From assembly GCF_000719515.1 (NCBI RefSeq), contig NZ_JOGR01000009.1, forward strand, positions 62,001 to 126,000: a DNA stretch of 64,000 bases. The letters run 5' to 3'. Position numbers and translations under genes: made by a program. Below, piece after piece: positions 26,427 through 35,204 of the stretch (position 1 is the first letter of the stretch; each line of letters opens with the position of its first letter). The DNA is from Glycomyces sp. NRRL B-16210 (GTDB taxonomy: Bacteria; Actinomycetota; Actinomycetes; Mycobacteriales; Micromonosporaceae). The notes beneath the pieces were generated by a model. The model was not told the DNA's origin, searched no databases, and saw nothing but the letters and a program-made list of their open reading frames with translations.

Positions 26427-27434
26427 TCAGCGCCCGGCGTCCTCGCTCGGGTCTTCGATGAGGCCCGCGAGCGCCGCGGCGGCGCGGGCCACGGTCCGGT
26501 CCTCGTCGCGGGCCAGCCGCGCCAGCACCTCCAGTGCCACGGCCGTCGGCAGCTCGGCGGCCGCCTGGACCAGGCGCATCCGCACCGCCGGCGGCGCCGC
26601 GACCTGGTCGAGCAGATCGCGTTCGATCCGCTCGGCCCTCGCCGGGTCCCGCGCGAGGGCGCCCAGCACTTCGGCCGCGTCGACGTCGTTCACGCCCTCG
26701 ACGACCATGCCGACGAGCACCGGCACCGCCTCGTCCCTGCCGCGCGCGCCCAGCGCGAGCGCGGCGTGCCTGCGGACGGTCGCGTCCTCGTCCGCGAGCG
26801 CCTCGGTGAGCGCTGCGGTCGCCGCCTCACCGGGAACCTCGGCGAGGGCCGCCACCGCCCGCCGCCTGACCTCGACGTCCTCGGAGTGCAGACCGGCCGC
26901 GAGGTCCGCGGCGGCGTCGCTGTCGGACCGCGCGAGCGCCCACCGCAGGGCCCCGGCGACGTTCGGATCGGCCTCGGCCAGGATCGCCTCGGCCAGCACC
27001 GGCGCGGGCGCCTCCGCCTCCGGTGCGAGGACGGCCTGCTGGCGCCGGGCGGCGCTCGGCGACCCGAGCCCGTGCAGGAGCTCGACGATCCGCAGGACGT
27101 CCTCCCAGCCGGAGGGCTCGGACGCGTCGACCGCGCGCAGGCGCCGCAGCAGCTCCCGCTCCCGGCCCAGCCGCGCTTCGGCCTCCCGGGTGAGGTCGGC
27201 GATGAGCGCGGAGGGCGAGAAGCCGGGGTCGCCCAGCACCTGCCCGATCTGGCGCAGCGACAGGCCCAACGTCCGCAGGCTCTCGACGTGGAAGATCCGC
27301 CGCAGGTCCTCCTCGGCGTACTCGCGGTAGCCGCCGACGGTGCGGCCGGTGGGCCGCACCAGGTCGAGGGCGTCGTAGTGCCTGAGCATCCTGGCGCTGA
27401 CCCCCGAGCGGCGCGCGACCTCACCTATCAGCAC
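26427..27434 (-). CDS. MerR-family regulator fused to HEAT repeats
   Basis: 335 residues. Residues 1-70 form a MerR winged helix: MLIGEVARRSGVSARMLRHY, then LVRPTGRTVGGYREYAEEDL. A coiled dimerisation helix follows (EARLGRERELLRRLRA). Instead of a small-ligand domain, the remaining two thirds are alpha-helical HEAT-like repeats (DVEVRRRAVAALAEVPGEAA, DATVRRHAALALGARG, RTVARAAAALAGLIED). The fusion suggests signal input by protein-protein contact. The start overlaps the HEAT-protein gene upstream by 14 bases, so the two are co-expressed. Confidence 0.85.
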   Translation of the reverse strand: MLIGEVARRSGVSARMLRHYDALDLVRPTGRTVGGYREYAEEDLRRIFHVESLRTLGLSLRQIGQVLGDPGFSPSALIADLTREAEARLGRERELLRRLRAVDASEPSGWEDVLRIVELLHGLGSPSAARRQQAVLAPEAEAPAPVLAEAILAEADPNVAGALRWALARSDSDAAADLAAGLHSEDVEVRRRAVAALAEVPGEAATAALTEALADEDATVRRHAALALGARGRDEAVPVLVGMVVEGVNDVDAAEVLGALARDPARAERIERDLLDQVAAPPAVRMRLVQAAAELPTAVALEVLARLARDEDRTVARAAAALAGLIEDPSEDAGR

Positions 27435-28089
27435 CCGGCTCCCCTCCCAATGCGACGATCCGCTTCGCCTCGTGCACGGCGAGCTCGAACCCGGCGTCCG
27501 GGTCGAGCAGCAGCCGCTCCGTGGCCCCCGCGTGTGCGCGGACCTCCGGGTCGCCGCTCGCCTTCGCCCGATCGAGGACCGGCTCGATCGCCGCTCCGAG
27601 CGCGACGAGGGCCCGGCTCAGGCTGAGCCGCAGCTCCCGGTCGCCGCGGCCGAACTGCGCGGCGAGCTCCTCGGCCAAGTCCTCCTCCCGCCCTTCGGGC
27701 ACGAGGGCGACGGCGGCGCGCCACGCGCTGCGGGCGACCTCCTCGTCGGGGTCGCGCAGCAGGTCCCGCGTGATCGCGGGCCACGCCCGGGCGTCCCCGA
27801 TCTTGGACAGCGTATGCAGCGCCTGGCTCCGCGCCTGCGCGCTTCCCGAAAGCTCCGCGCGCAGCCGCGGCACGGTGACCTCCGGTGCGAAGCGCGTCAG
27901 CGCCCACGTGAGCATGTCCCGCACGAAGAAGTCCGGCTCGACCCCGCACCGCGCGACCAGCGCCTCGACCTGCGAGGGCTCGGGATGCGTGCCGATGGCG
28001 AGCGCGGCCTTGAGCCGCGTCGACGCGTCGGCGGCGGCCAGCGCCGCGACCGGGCCCGTGCCCGGCGAATCCGTGTGCTCCACGTTCAT
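27421..28089 (-). CDS. HEAT-repeat protein paired with the MerR-HEAT regulator
   Basis: 222 residues, nearly all helical HEAT-like repeats (TRLKAALAIGTHPEPSQVEA, DFFVRDMLTWALTRF, EEVARSAWRAAVALVP). No catalytic motif is seen. The ATG at 28089 is chosen because GGAGG lies 8 bases upstream. It shares repeat architecture with the C-terminal part of its downstream MerR neighbour and overlaps it, so the two may form a complex or sense the same partner. Function unknown. Confidence 0.78.
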   Translation of the reverse strand: MNVEHTDSPGTGPVAALAAADASTRLKAALAIGTHPEPSQVEALVARCGVEPDFFVRDMLTWALTRFAPEVTVPRLRAELSGSAQARSQALHTLSKIGDARAWPAITRDLLRDPDEEVARSAWRAAVALVPEGREEDLAEELAAQFGRGDRELRLSLSRALVALGAAIEPVLDRAKASGDPEVRAHAGATERLLLDPDAGFELAVHEAKRIVALGGEPGADR

Positions 28090-28110
28090 GGGAACCACCT
28101 CCGGCACCCA

Positions 28111-28141
28111 AGTAAAGACCTTGCCACCGTGTCAATGTCAA
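28111..28141 (-). promoter_or_regulatory. Candidate MerR-type promoter with 19-base spacer
   Basis: On the minus strand TTGACA (28136-28141) and TTTACT (28111-28116) are separated by 19 bases, the over-long spacing characteristic of MerR-controlled promoters. The spacer carries a partial dyad, TTGAC-N5-GGCAA. It would drive the HEAT plus MerR-HEAT operon, implying autoregulation. Confidence 0.5.
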
Positions 28142-28190
28142 ATCCGCGCCGAAAAGCGGCCCCCGTCGGCCGAATCGGGGCGCTCGCGCC

Positions 28191-28866
<676 letters not shown>

Positions 28867-28877
<11 letters not shown>

Positions 28878-28919
28878 ATTGACGATAACCTAGCACAAGC
28901 CTTATCGTCATGGTGACGA
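28867..28919. promoter_or_regulatory. Two NrtR-like operator sites in the divergent promoter region
   Basis: Site 1 is GTTATC-N11-GATAAC (28867-28889), overlapping the Nudix ATG. Site 2 is TCGTCA-TGG-TGACGA (28905-28919), 17 bases before the SPFH ATG. Read on opposite strands, both contain TTATCGTCA followed by TGGTGA, so one protein may bind both. Confidence 0.6.
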
Positions 28920-28935
28920 GAAAAGGAGGCCACCC

Positions 28936-29937
28936 ATGGCCGACGTAACGAGACTCCTGCACATGCGCCACCTGCGCGGCACCCCCACCGTATGGGTCCG
29001 CTTCCAGAAGGGCGACCGCTCCGTCCAGGAGGGCACCGGCCAGTCGTTCTGGTACCGCCCCCTCGTGGCCGTCCTCTCCGAAGTGCCCGTGGACGACCGC
29101 GAACTCCCGCTGATGTTCCACTCCCGAACCGCCGACTTCGCCGACGTCACCGTCCAGGCCACCGTCACCTACCGGATCGCCGACCCCGCGCTGGCCGCCA
29201 CCCGCCTCGACTTCTCCGTCGACCCGTACACCGGCCGCGCCCGCGCCCGGCCGCTCGACCAGGTCGCGACCCTCCTCACCGAACTCGCCCAGCAGCCCGC
29301 CCTCGACCTGCTCGCCCGCGTCCCGCTCGCCGAGGCCCTCACCGTCGCCATCACCGAGGTCCGCGAGGCGGTTGCCGCCGCGCTCGCCGACGACGCCCGG
29401 CTCGCCGAGGTCGGCGTCGAGGTCGTCAGCGCCCGCGTCGTCGCGATCCGCCCCGAACCCGAGATGGAGCGCTCGCTCCAGACGCCGACCCGCGAAGCGG
29501 TGCAGCAGGACGCCGACAAGGCCACGTACGCCCGCCGCGCCCAGGCCGTCGAGCAGGAGCGGGCCATCGCCGAGAACGAGCTCCAGAACAAGATCGAACT
29601 CGCCCGCCGCGAGGAGCAGCTCGTGGAGCAGAAGGGCGCCAACGACAAGCGCCGCGCCGAACTGGACGCCGCCGCCGGATTCGCGGCGGCCCAAGGCGAA
29701 GCGGACAAGGCCCGCGCCCTCGCCGCCGCGCAGGCCGACCAGATCCGCTCCGTCGGCGAAGCCGAGGCCGAGGCCGAGGCGGCCCGCATGGCCGTCTACC
29801 GCGACCTGCCCACGTCGGTCCTCCAGGCGCTCGCCCTGCGCGAACTCGCGGGCCAACTCCCCGAGATCGGCCAGCTCACCATCACCCCGGACCTCCTCAG
29901 CGGCGCCCTCACGCGGCTCGCGGACGGCCAGCGATGA
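28936..29937 (+). CDS. SPFH/band-7 domain protein
   Basis: 333 residues. The SPFH domain occupies about residues 1-175 (VWVRFQKGDRSVQEGTGQSF, DVTVQATVTYRIADP). A long charged coiled coil follows (AVEQERAIAENELQNKIELA and similar), then a short C-terminal helix. No N-terminal membrane anchor is evident, unlike flotillins. GGAGG lies 7 bases before the ATG. It overlaps the NAD-kinase-like gene by 4 bases, so the two products are probably made in a fixed ratio. Confidence 0.88.
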   Translation: MADVTRLLHMRHLRGTPTVWVRFQKGDRSVQEGTGQSFWYRPLVAVLSEVPVDDRELPLMFHSRTADFADVTVQATVTYRIADPALAATRLDFSVDPYTGRARARPLDQVATLLTELAQQPALDLLARVPLAEALTVAITEVREAVAAALADDARLAEVGVEVVSARVVAIRPEPEMERSLQTPTREAVQQDADKATYARRAQAVEQERAIAENELQNKIELARREEQLVEQKGANDKRRAELDAAAGFAAAQGEADKARALAAAQADQIRSVGEAEAEAEAARMAVYRDLPTSVLQALALRELAGQLPEIGQLTITPDLLSGALTRLADGQR

Positions 29938-30839
29938 GCGCCACGCTCGCCCCCAGAGTGGTCGTCGTCAGCCGCCGCAGCGAACTGGACGAACTGCTCG
30001 CCCGCCACGGCACCCGCGCCGCGGCCGAGCACTTCCTGCGCGGACGCGGCCGCGACCTCGACGAGGTCACCGCCCGCCACGAGGCCCTCGAATCCGCGCT
30101 CACCGCCGTGGACGCGGCCGTCCCGGCCGACTGGCGCCGCGGCCGGGTCGACCGCGAGGACCTGCCGCGGTTCCTGTTCGGACCCGAGGACATCGTGGTC
30201 GCCGTCGGCCAGGACGGCCTGGTCGCCAACCTCGCCAAGTACCTGGCCGGCCAGCCGGTCGTCGGCGTCGACCCGGAGCCGGGCCGCAACCCCGGCGTCC
30301 TGATCCGCTTCCGGGCCGATGCGATCGAGGGCGTCCTCCGGGCCGTCGCCGCGCAGTCCGCGCCGATCCGGCGGCTCACCATGGTCACCGCCCGGCTCGA
30401 CGACGGCCAGGAACTGGCCGGCCTCAACGAGATCTACGCGGGCCACGCCTCCCACCAGTCCGCGCGCTACCGACTCGCCGACGCGAGCGGGCGCGGCGAG
30501 CGCCAGTCCTCCTCCGGCGTCCTCATCGGCACCGGGACCGGCGCCACCGGCTGGTGCGCTTCCGTCGCGGCCGAACGCGGCCGCGACGAGAGCGTGCCGG
30601 ACCCCGAGGAGCCGTCCCTGGCCTGGTTCGTCAGGGAGGCCTGGCCCTCGCCGGCGACCGGCACCACCTTGACCGCGGGGACGCTGCGGACGGGGGAGGA
30701 GCTGCGGCTGGTCTGCGAGAGCGAGCGACTCGTGGTCTTCGCCGACGGCGTCGAGTCCGACCGCCTCACCGTCACCTGGGGACAGCAGGTCGTCATCGGC
30801 GTCGCCGACCGCCACCTCCACTTGGTCGTCGCCCGATAA
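29934..30839 (+). CDS. NAD kinase-like protein
   Basis: 301 residues of the NAD/diacylglycerol-kinase fold. The nucleotide loop reads VVAVGQDGLVANLAKYL: G92-Q93-D94-G95 replaces the usual GGDGT. NEIYAGHASHQSARYRL matches the NE-containing substrate motif, and SSGVLIGTGTGATGW is the conserved Gly-rich segment. An NAD(H) phosphorylating role is plausible but altered, and a regulatory or ATP-independent variant is possible. Coupled to the SPFH gene and divergent from the NrtR-like regulator, it points to an NAD(P)-linked module. Confidence 0.8.
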   Translation: MSATLAPRVVVVSRRSELDELLARHGTRAAAEHFLRGRGRDLDEVTARHEALESALTAVDAAVPADWRRGRVDREDLPRFLFGPEDIVVAVGQDGLVANLAKYLAGQPVVGVDPEPGRNPGVLIRFRADAIEGVLRAVAAQSAPIRRLTMVTARLDDGQELAGLNEIYAGHASHQSARYRLADASGRGERQSSSGVLIGTGTGATGWCASVAAERGRDESVPDPEEPSLAWFVREAWPSPATGTTLTAGTLRTGEELRLVCESERLVVFADGVESDRLTVTWGQQVVIGVADRHLHLVVAR

Positions 30840-30902
30840 GCACAGCACGACCGGAACGCCCGCGCGCCGACCGATCGCGTCGCCTCCGAGCGAATACAAG
30901 GC

Positions 30903-31547
30903 CTAGACCGCGGCCGCCTCGCCGAGCAGCTCGCGGAGCCGCTCGGCGTCCACGTTGGCCCCGAAGACCGGCGTGCCCGGTTCCATGCGGGCGCCCGCGG
31001 CGAGGGGCCCGGCGGCCACGGGATCGAACCCGAGGGCGTCGACGAGGACCGCGGCCCGCGCGAGGTCGGTGTCCTCGCCGGCGATCGCGATGGCCTTGCG
31101 GCCCTTCGCACCGGCGGGCCGAGCCTCGGCCTCGAGATCGTGGTAGCCCATGTGGTTGAAGGCCTTGACCACGTGCGCCGCGCCCAGGAACGCCCGCACG
31201 GCCTCGCTGGAGGTCGCGCCCGGATCGAGGACGCGCTCGCGGGGGCCGTCGACCTCCCACCAGTGGTTCATCGCGTCCACGACCAGCGCGTCCCCCAGCT
31301 CCGCCGCCGGAATCGTCCGGTACTTGCCCAAGGGCAGCGCGAGGATCACGATGTCGGCCTCCCCGGAGGCCTCGGCCGCGGTCACCGCGACCGCGCCGGG
31401 CGTGAGGACCTCGACCGTGAGCGCGATCTTCTCCGGGTCGCCGGAGCCCGCGACGAGGACCCGGTACCCGGCCGCGACCGCCAGGCGGGCGAGGACGGTG
31501 CCGACCTTGCCGGCCCCGAGGACGCCGATCGTGTGCGGGCGGGTCAT
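30903..31547 (-). CDS. NADPH-dependent F420 reductase-like protein
   Basis: 214 residues with an N-terminal Rossmann motif IGVLGAGKVGTVLARLAVAA and the family block VVDAMNHWWEVDG, AFNHMGYHDLE. Such proteins reduce coenzyme F420 with NADPH or are relatives acting on other cofactors. The start codon overlaps the LLM oxidoreductase stop as ATGA, so it could feed reduced F420 to that enzyme. It lies in the MarR-site regulon. Confidence 0.8.
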   Translation of the reverse strand: MTRPHTIGVLGAGKVGTVLARLAVAAGYRVLVAGSGDPEKIALTVEVLTPGAVAVTAAEASGEADIVILALPLGKYRTIPAAELGDALVVDAMNHWWEVDGPRERVLDPGATSSEAVRAFLGAAHVVKAFNHMGYHDLEAEARPAGAKGRKAIAIAGEDTDLARAAVLVDALGFDPVAAGPLAAGARMEPGTPVFGANVDAERLRELLGEAAAV

Positions 31548-32596
31548 CGCGCGCCGCCGTCCTCGTCGGCGAGCATGTCGCGGACCATCGGGATGACCTT
31601 GGTGCCGTAGAGCTCGACGGCCCGCAGGCGCGCGCCGGCGGACATGGCGCCGCCCGCGGAGTAGATCATGTCGAAGCGGCCGACGTCGAGGGCGCGGACG
31701 TTGGCGGCGATCTTCCGTGCCACCGTCTCGGGCGATCCGATGTAGAGCGAGCCTTGCGCCACCTCGCTCTCGAACTCCTCGCGGCGCAGCGGCTGCCAGC
31801 CGCGGAGTGCGCCGATGCGGTCGCGCACGACCTTGTAGCCCGGGTAGAACAGCTCCTTGGCCTCCTCGTCGGTGTCGGCGATGAACCCGGGGGAGTGGAG
31901 GCCGACCGGGTACGCGGTGGTGCCGAGCTGGTCGGCGGCGCGGCGGTAGAGGTCGACGTAGGGCGCGAAGCGCTCGGCCGGGCCGCCGATGACGGCGAGC
32001 ATGAGCCGGAAGCCGTACTTGGCGGTGCGCACCACCGACTGCGGGCTGCCGCCGACGCCGACCCAGGTGGGCAGGCGGCCCGACTCGGTCTTGGGGAACA
32101 CGTCCTGGTCGATCAGGGTCGCGCGCTGGGTGCCCTTCCAGGTCACGGGCTTCTCGTCGAGGAGCTTGTGGAAGAGGTCGATCTTCTCCTCGAAGAGCGC
32201 GTCGTAGTCGGCGAGGTCGTAGCCGAACAGCGGGAAGGACTCGGTGAAGGACCCGCGGCCGAGGATGATCTCGGCGCGGCCGTTCGAGAGCGCGTCGACG
32301 GTCGCGAAGCGCTGGAACACCCTGACCGGGTCGTCGGAGCTGAGCACGGTCACGCCCGAGGAGAGCCGGATGCGGGAGGTCCGCGTCGCGATCCCGGCCA
32401 GGACGGTCTCGGGGGAGGAGATGGCGAACTCGGGGCGGTGGTGCTCGCCGAGGGCCACCACGTCGATCCCGGTCTCGTCGGCGAGGACCGCCTCGTCGAC
32501 GGTGGCGCGGATGGCCCGGGCGAACGAGGTGACCTCGCCCTGGTCGTCCCGGGGCAGGTCGCCGAAGCTGTCGATACCGAACTCGATGCCGTTCAC
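31544..32596 (-). CDS. LLM-class flavin/F420-dependent oxidoreductase
   Basis: 350 residues of the luciferase-like TIM barrel: GIEFGIDSFGDLPRDDQG, DVVALGEHHRPEFAISSPE, LSSGVTVLSSDDPVRVFQ, WVGVGGSPQSVVRTAKYG. The GTG at 32596 is chosen because AGGAG lies 6 bases upstream; an upstream in-frame ATG would begin inside the operator. It forms an operon with the F420-reductase-like gene. Cofactor (F420 or FMN) and substrate are not decidable from the sequence. Confidence 0.87.
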   Translation of the reverse strand: MNGIEFGIDSFGDLPRDDQGEVTSFARAIRATVDEAVLADETGIDVVALGEHHRPEFAISSPETVLAGIATRTSRIRLSSGVTVLSSDDPVRVFQRFATVDALSNGRAEIILGRGSFTESFPLFGYDLADYDALFEEKIDLFHKLLDEKPVTWKGTQRATLIDQDVFPKTESGRLPTWVGVGGSPQSVVRTAKYGFRLMLAVIGGPAERFAPYVDLYRRAADQLGTTAYPVGLHSPGFIADTDEEAKELFYPGYKVVRDRIGALRGWQPLRREEFESEVAQGSLYIGSPETVARKIAANVRALDVGRFDMIYSAGGAMSAGARLRAVELYGTKVIPMVRDMLADEDGGAR

Positions 32597-32662
32597 GGTG
32601 CTCTCCTCGATCGCCCGGCCCGCGGGCCGGGAACTGATTGACACGTCAACTGTAAATCCATA

Positions 32663-32680
32663 TAGATGATGCGTCAACTA
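32663..32680. promoter_or_regulatory. MarR-regulon site A
   Basis: TAGATGATGCGTCAACTA, an imperfect palindrome shared with three other sites in this region. It lies 67 bases upstream of the LLM oxidoreductase. A related half-palindrome, TTGAC-AC-GTCAA, lies at 32638-32649 between it and the gene. Confidence 0.7.
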
Positions 32681-32719
32681 TCTTGGCCGCGGCTGCGACG
32701 AGCGCCACCGCCCGGTCCG

Positions 32720-33184
32720 TCAATCCGGCCGCACCGGGTGCCGGCTCATGATCGAGACCCGGTTGAACGCGTTGATGGCGATCGCCGCCCAGATGACCGC
32801 GGCGGTCTGGTCCTCGGTCAGCGCCTCGCGCGCGGCCGCGTAGGCGGCGTCCTGCGCGGCCGCGTTCGCGGGTTCGGTGGTCGCCTCGGCCAGCGCGAGC
32901 GCGGCCCGCTCGGCGGGGGAGAACAGCCCGGTGTCGCGCCAGGCCGCCAGGACTCCCAGCCGCCGGGTCGACTCGCCCGCCTTCAGCGCCGCCTTCGTAT
33001 GCAGGTCGAGGCAGTAGGCGCAGCGGTTCATCTGCGAGACGCGCAGGTTGACCAGTTCGACGAGGATGCGGTCGAGCCCGGCCTCGGCCGCGGCCTCGCG
33101 CACCGCGCGGGCGGTCTCCCGCATCGCCGCGAAGGCCTCGGGCGTCTGCCGGTCGATGAAGATCCTCGCTGGTCCGTCGCTCAC
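32720..33184 (-). CDS. Carboxymuconolactone decarboxylase / AhpD-like protein
   Basis: 154 residues with the AhpD-type redox motif MNRCAYCLDLHTKAALKAGE (CxxC with the following His). The preceding LVELVNLRVSQ and the later WAAIAINAFNRVSIMSRHPV are typical of the family. Likely a peroxidase or thiol-disulfide protein handling organic peroxides. GTG start after AAGGAGG. Divergent from the pirin fusion gene across site B of the regulon. Confidence 0.9.
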   Translation of the reverse strand: MSDGPARIFIDRQTPEAFAAMRETARAVREAAAEAGLDRILVELVNLRVSQMNRCAYCLDLHTKAALKAGESTRRLGVLAAWRDTGLFSPAERAALALAEATTEPANAAAQDAAYAAAREALTEDQTAAVIWAAIAINAFNRVSIMSRHPVRPD

Positions 33185-33257
33185 GTCGGCCTCCTTCGCG
33201 TCGCCGACCGCGGAACCGGTCGGCTTCCGCGATCGTAGGGCTATGCTCGTGAGAATA

Positions 33258-33275
33258 TAGATGATGTGACAACTA
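33258..33275. promoter_or_regulatory. MarR-regulon site B
   Basis: TAGATGATGTGACAACTA, lying in the divergent promoter region between the AhpD-like gene and the pirin-acetyltransferase gene, 22 bases before the latter's proposed start. Confidence 0.7.
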
Positions 33276-33297
33276 CTTCGGATTGCGGGTGGTCCAG

Positions 33298-34605
33298 GTG
33301 AGCAATGTGGAAGCGGCTCCGGAAGCGATGCGGTCCGGCCCGCCGGACGACGGCGGGGCCGGGGTGGAGGTGCTCGCGGCGCGTGACGTGCCCCTCGGCG
33401 GCCCGCGGGCGCTGCTGGTGCGGCGCACGCTGCCGCAGCGGGCGCGGACCCTCATCGGCGCCTGGTGCTTCGCCGACCACTACGGCCCGGTCCGGGTGCC
33501 GTCCAGCGGCGGCATGGACATGCCCCCGCATCCGCACACCGGGCTCCAGACCGTCAGCTGGCTCTTCAGCGGCGAGATCGAGCACCGCGACAGCCTCGGC
33601 AGTCACGCATTTATCCGCCCCGGCGAGATGAACCTGATGACCGGGGGTGGCGGCATCGCCCACTCCGAGGTCTCCACTCCCGACACCGAAGTCCTGCACG
33701 GGGTCCAGCTGTGGGTCGCGCTGCCCGAGGCCGACCGTGGCGCCGGCCGCGACTTCCAGCACTACGCGCCCGAGCCGGTGCGCCTCGACGGGGCCGAGAT
33801 CCGGGTCTTCCTCGGCTCGCTCGCCGGGTCGACCGCGCCGGTCCGCACCTTCACGCCGCTGCTGGGCGCCCAGATCGACCTCGAACCACACGCCGCGGTC
33901 ACACTCGATGTCGACCCGGGATTCGAGCACGGGCTGCTCGTGGACGCCGGGGACATCCGCTTGGACGGCAAGGTGATCCGCCCGGCCGAACTCGGCTACG
34001 CGGCCAGGGGCGCGAAGTCCCTGGCGCTGGTGAACGACTCGGATGCTCCGGCGAGGACGATCCTGCTCGGCGGGCCGCCGTTCGAGGAGGAGATCGTCAT
34101 GTGGTGGAACTTCATCGCGCGCAGCCATGACGAGATCGTCAGGGCCCGTGAGGACTGGGAGGCCGGCTCCGACCGCTTCGGCGTCGTCGAGGGCTATCCC
34201 GGACGCCGGCTCCCCGCGCCGCCGCTGCCCAACGCGGTGATCCTGCCGCGGCGCAACCCGCCGGCCCGCGAACGGGCCGACGAGCCGGTCGTGCGGCGCG
34301 TGGACGCCGAGCGCCTCTACGAGATCGCGATCGACGGCGCTCGCGCCGGGCTGACCGCTTACCGCGACCGCGGCGACCAGCGGATCTTCTACCACACCGA
34401 GGTGGACAAGGCCTTCGCCCGCAAGGGATTGGCGTCCACGCTCGTGGAGCGGGCGCTGATCGACGCGCGTGCGGCCGGGAAGCGCATCGTGCCGGTCTGC
34501 CCGTACGTCGCGCGGTTCGTCAAGAAGCACCCCGAGTTCGCCGACGCCGTCGACAAGGCCACGCCGCAGGTGCTCCAGTGGCTGGAGGCCGAACTCGGCG
34601 CTTGA
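33298..34605 (+). CDS. Pirin-family protein fused to a GNAT-type acetyltransferase domain
   Basis: 435 residues. Residues about 15-320 are a pirin bicupin: AWCFADHYGPVRVPS, the metal-site motif PPHPHTGLQTVSWLF, and GEMNLMTGGGGIAHSEVS. A linker leads to a YjdJ/COG2388-like acetyltransferase domain (FYHTEVDKAFARKGLASTLV, ending VCPYVARFVKKHPEF). Pirins are associated with quercetinase activity or transcriptional co-regulation. The GTG at 33298 gives the pirin-like start SNVEAAPEA; TTG at 33283 is an alternative and no clear ribosome site is seen. Confidence 0.85.
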   Translation: MSNVEAAPEAMRSGPPDDGGAGVEVLAARDVPLGGPRALLVRRTLPQRARTLIGAWCFADHYGPVRVPSSGGMDMPPHPHTGLQTVSWLFSGEIEHRDSLGSHAFIRPGEMNLMTGGGGIAHSEVSTPDTEVLHGVQLWVALPEADRGAGRDFQHYAPEPVRLDGAEIRVFLGSLAGSTAPVRTFTPLLGAQIDLEPHAAVTLDVDPGFEHGLLVDAGDIRLDGKVIRPAELGYAARGAKSLALVNDSDAPARTILLGGPPFEEEIVMWWNFIARSHDEIVRAREDWEAGSDRFGVVEGYPGRRLPAPPLPNAVILPRRNPPARERADEPVVRRVDAERLYEIAIDGARAGLTAYRDRGDQRIFYHTEVDKAFARKGLASTLVERALIDARAAGKRIVPVCPYVARFVKKHPEFADAVDKATPQVLQWLEAELGA

Positions 34606-34608
34606 CGG

Positions 34609-35088
34609 CTACTCGCCGGGCTCCTTGAGCCCGGCGAGATGGTCGCGGAGGGTCTCGGCGACGTCCCGTGCGGCCGCGAGTTGCGTCGGGGTGAGCGCGT
34701 CGATGAAGAGTTCGCGGATGGCGTGGAAGTGGGGGACGCTCGACCGCCGCAGGGCGTCGCGCCCCTCCTCGGTGAGCACGGCCTCGGCGCCGCGGTGGTC
34801 GCCGGACGCGGCCTCGCGCCGGATGAGCCCCCGCTGCTCCATGCGTCCCAGGTGGTGCGAGAGCCGGCTGCGCTCCCAGCCGATCGCTTCGGCCAGGTGC
34901 GAGGAGCGCAGCCGCCGACCGGACGCCTCGCTCAGCTCCAGCAGCACCCGGTAGTCCCCGGCCGAGATCCCGCTGTCGGACTGGAACCGCCCGGCCAGGG
35001 CCGTGCGCAGGTCCTCGGTCGTCTCGATGAAGACGCGCCAGCCGTCCAGCTCAGTCCGGGTGAGCGCGGCGCGGTGCTTCCGTGGCAT
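34609..35088 (-). CDS. MarR-family transcriptional regulator (first of two)
   Basis: 159 residues. The winged helix shows YRVLLELSEASGRRLRSSHL, AEAIGWERSRLSHHLGRMEQ, RGLIRREAASGDHRG, followed by the C-terminal dimer helix. The ATG at 35088 follows GGAGG by 6 bases. Site C lies just 18 bases upstream, so autoregulation is likely. It is divergent from a second MarR gene with a nearly identical recognition helix, WERSRLSH. Confidence 0.9.
   Translation of the reverse strand: MPRKHRAALTRTELDGWRVFIETTEDLRTALAGRFQSDSGISAGDYRVLLELSEASGRRLRSSHLAEAIGWERSRLSHHLGRMEQRGLIRREAASGDHRGAEAVLTEEGRDALRRSSVPHFHAIRELFIDALTPTQLAAARDVAETLRDHLAGLKEPGE
34612..34638. terminator. Hairpin at convergent pirin and MarR ends
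   Basis: CTCGCCGGGCTC pairs with GAGCCCGGCGAG around a CTT loop. The perfect 12-bp stem lies inside the last codons of the MarR gene and 7 bases after the pirin stop. Confidence 0.7.
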
Positions 35089-35105
35089 CGGCGACCTCCG
35101 ATAAG

Positions 35106-35123
35106 TAGGTGACACATCAACTA
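35106..35123. promoter_or_regulatory. MarR-regulon site C
   Basis: TAGGTGACACATCAACTA, 18 bases upstream of the MarR start at 35088. Confidence 0.7.
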
Positions 35124-35169
35124 TACTCGGCTTTCACGACGCACACCCTTCCAAAATCGCGGTGCAAGT

Positions 35170-35187
35170 TAGATGACGCATCAACTA
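35170..35187. promoter_or_regulatory. MarR-regulon site D
   Basis: TAGATGACGCATCAACTA, 18 bases upstream of the MarR start at 35205. Sites C and D are placed symmetrically about the divergent promoter region. Confidence 0.7.
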
Positions 35188-35204
35188 AGAGTAGGATCGG
35201 CGGT

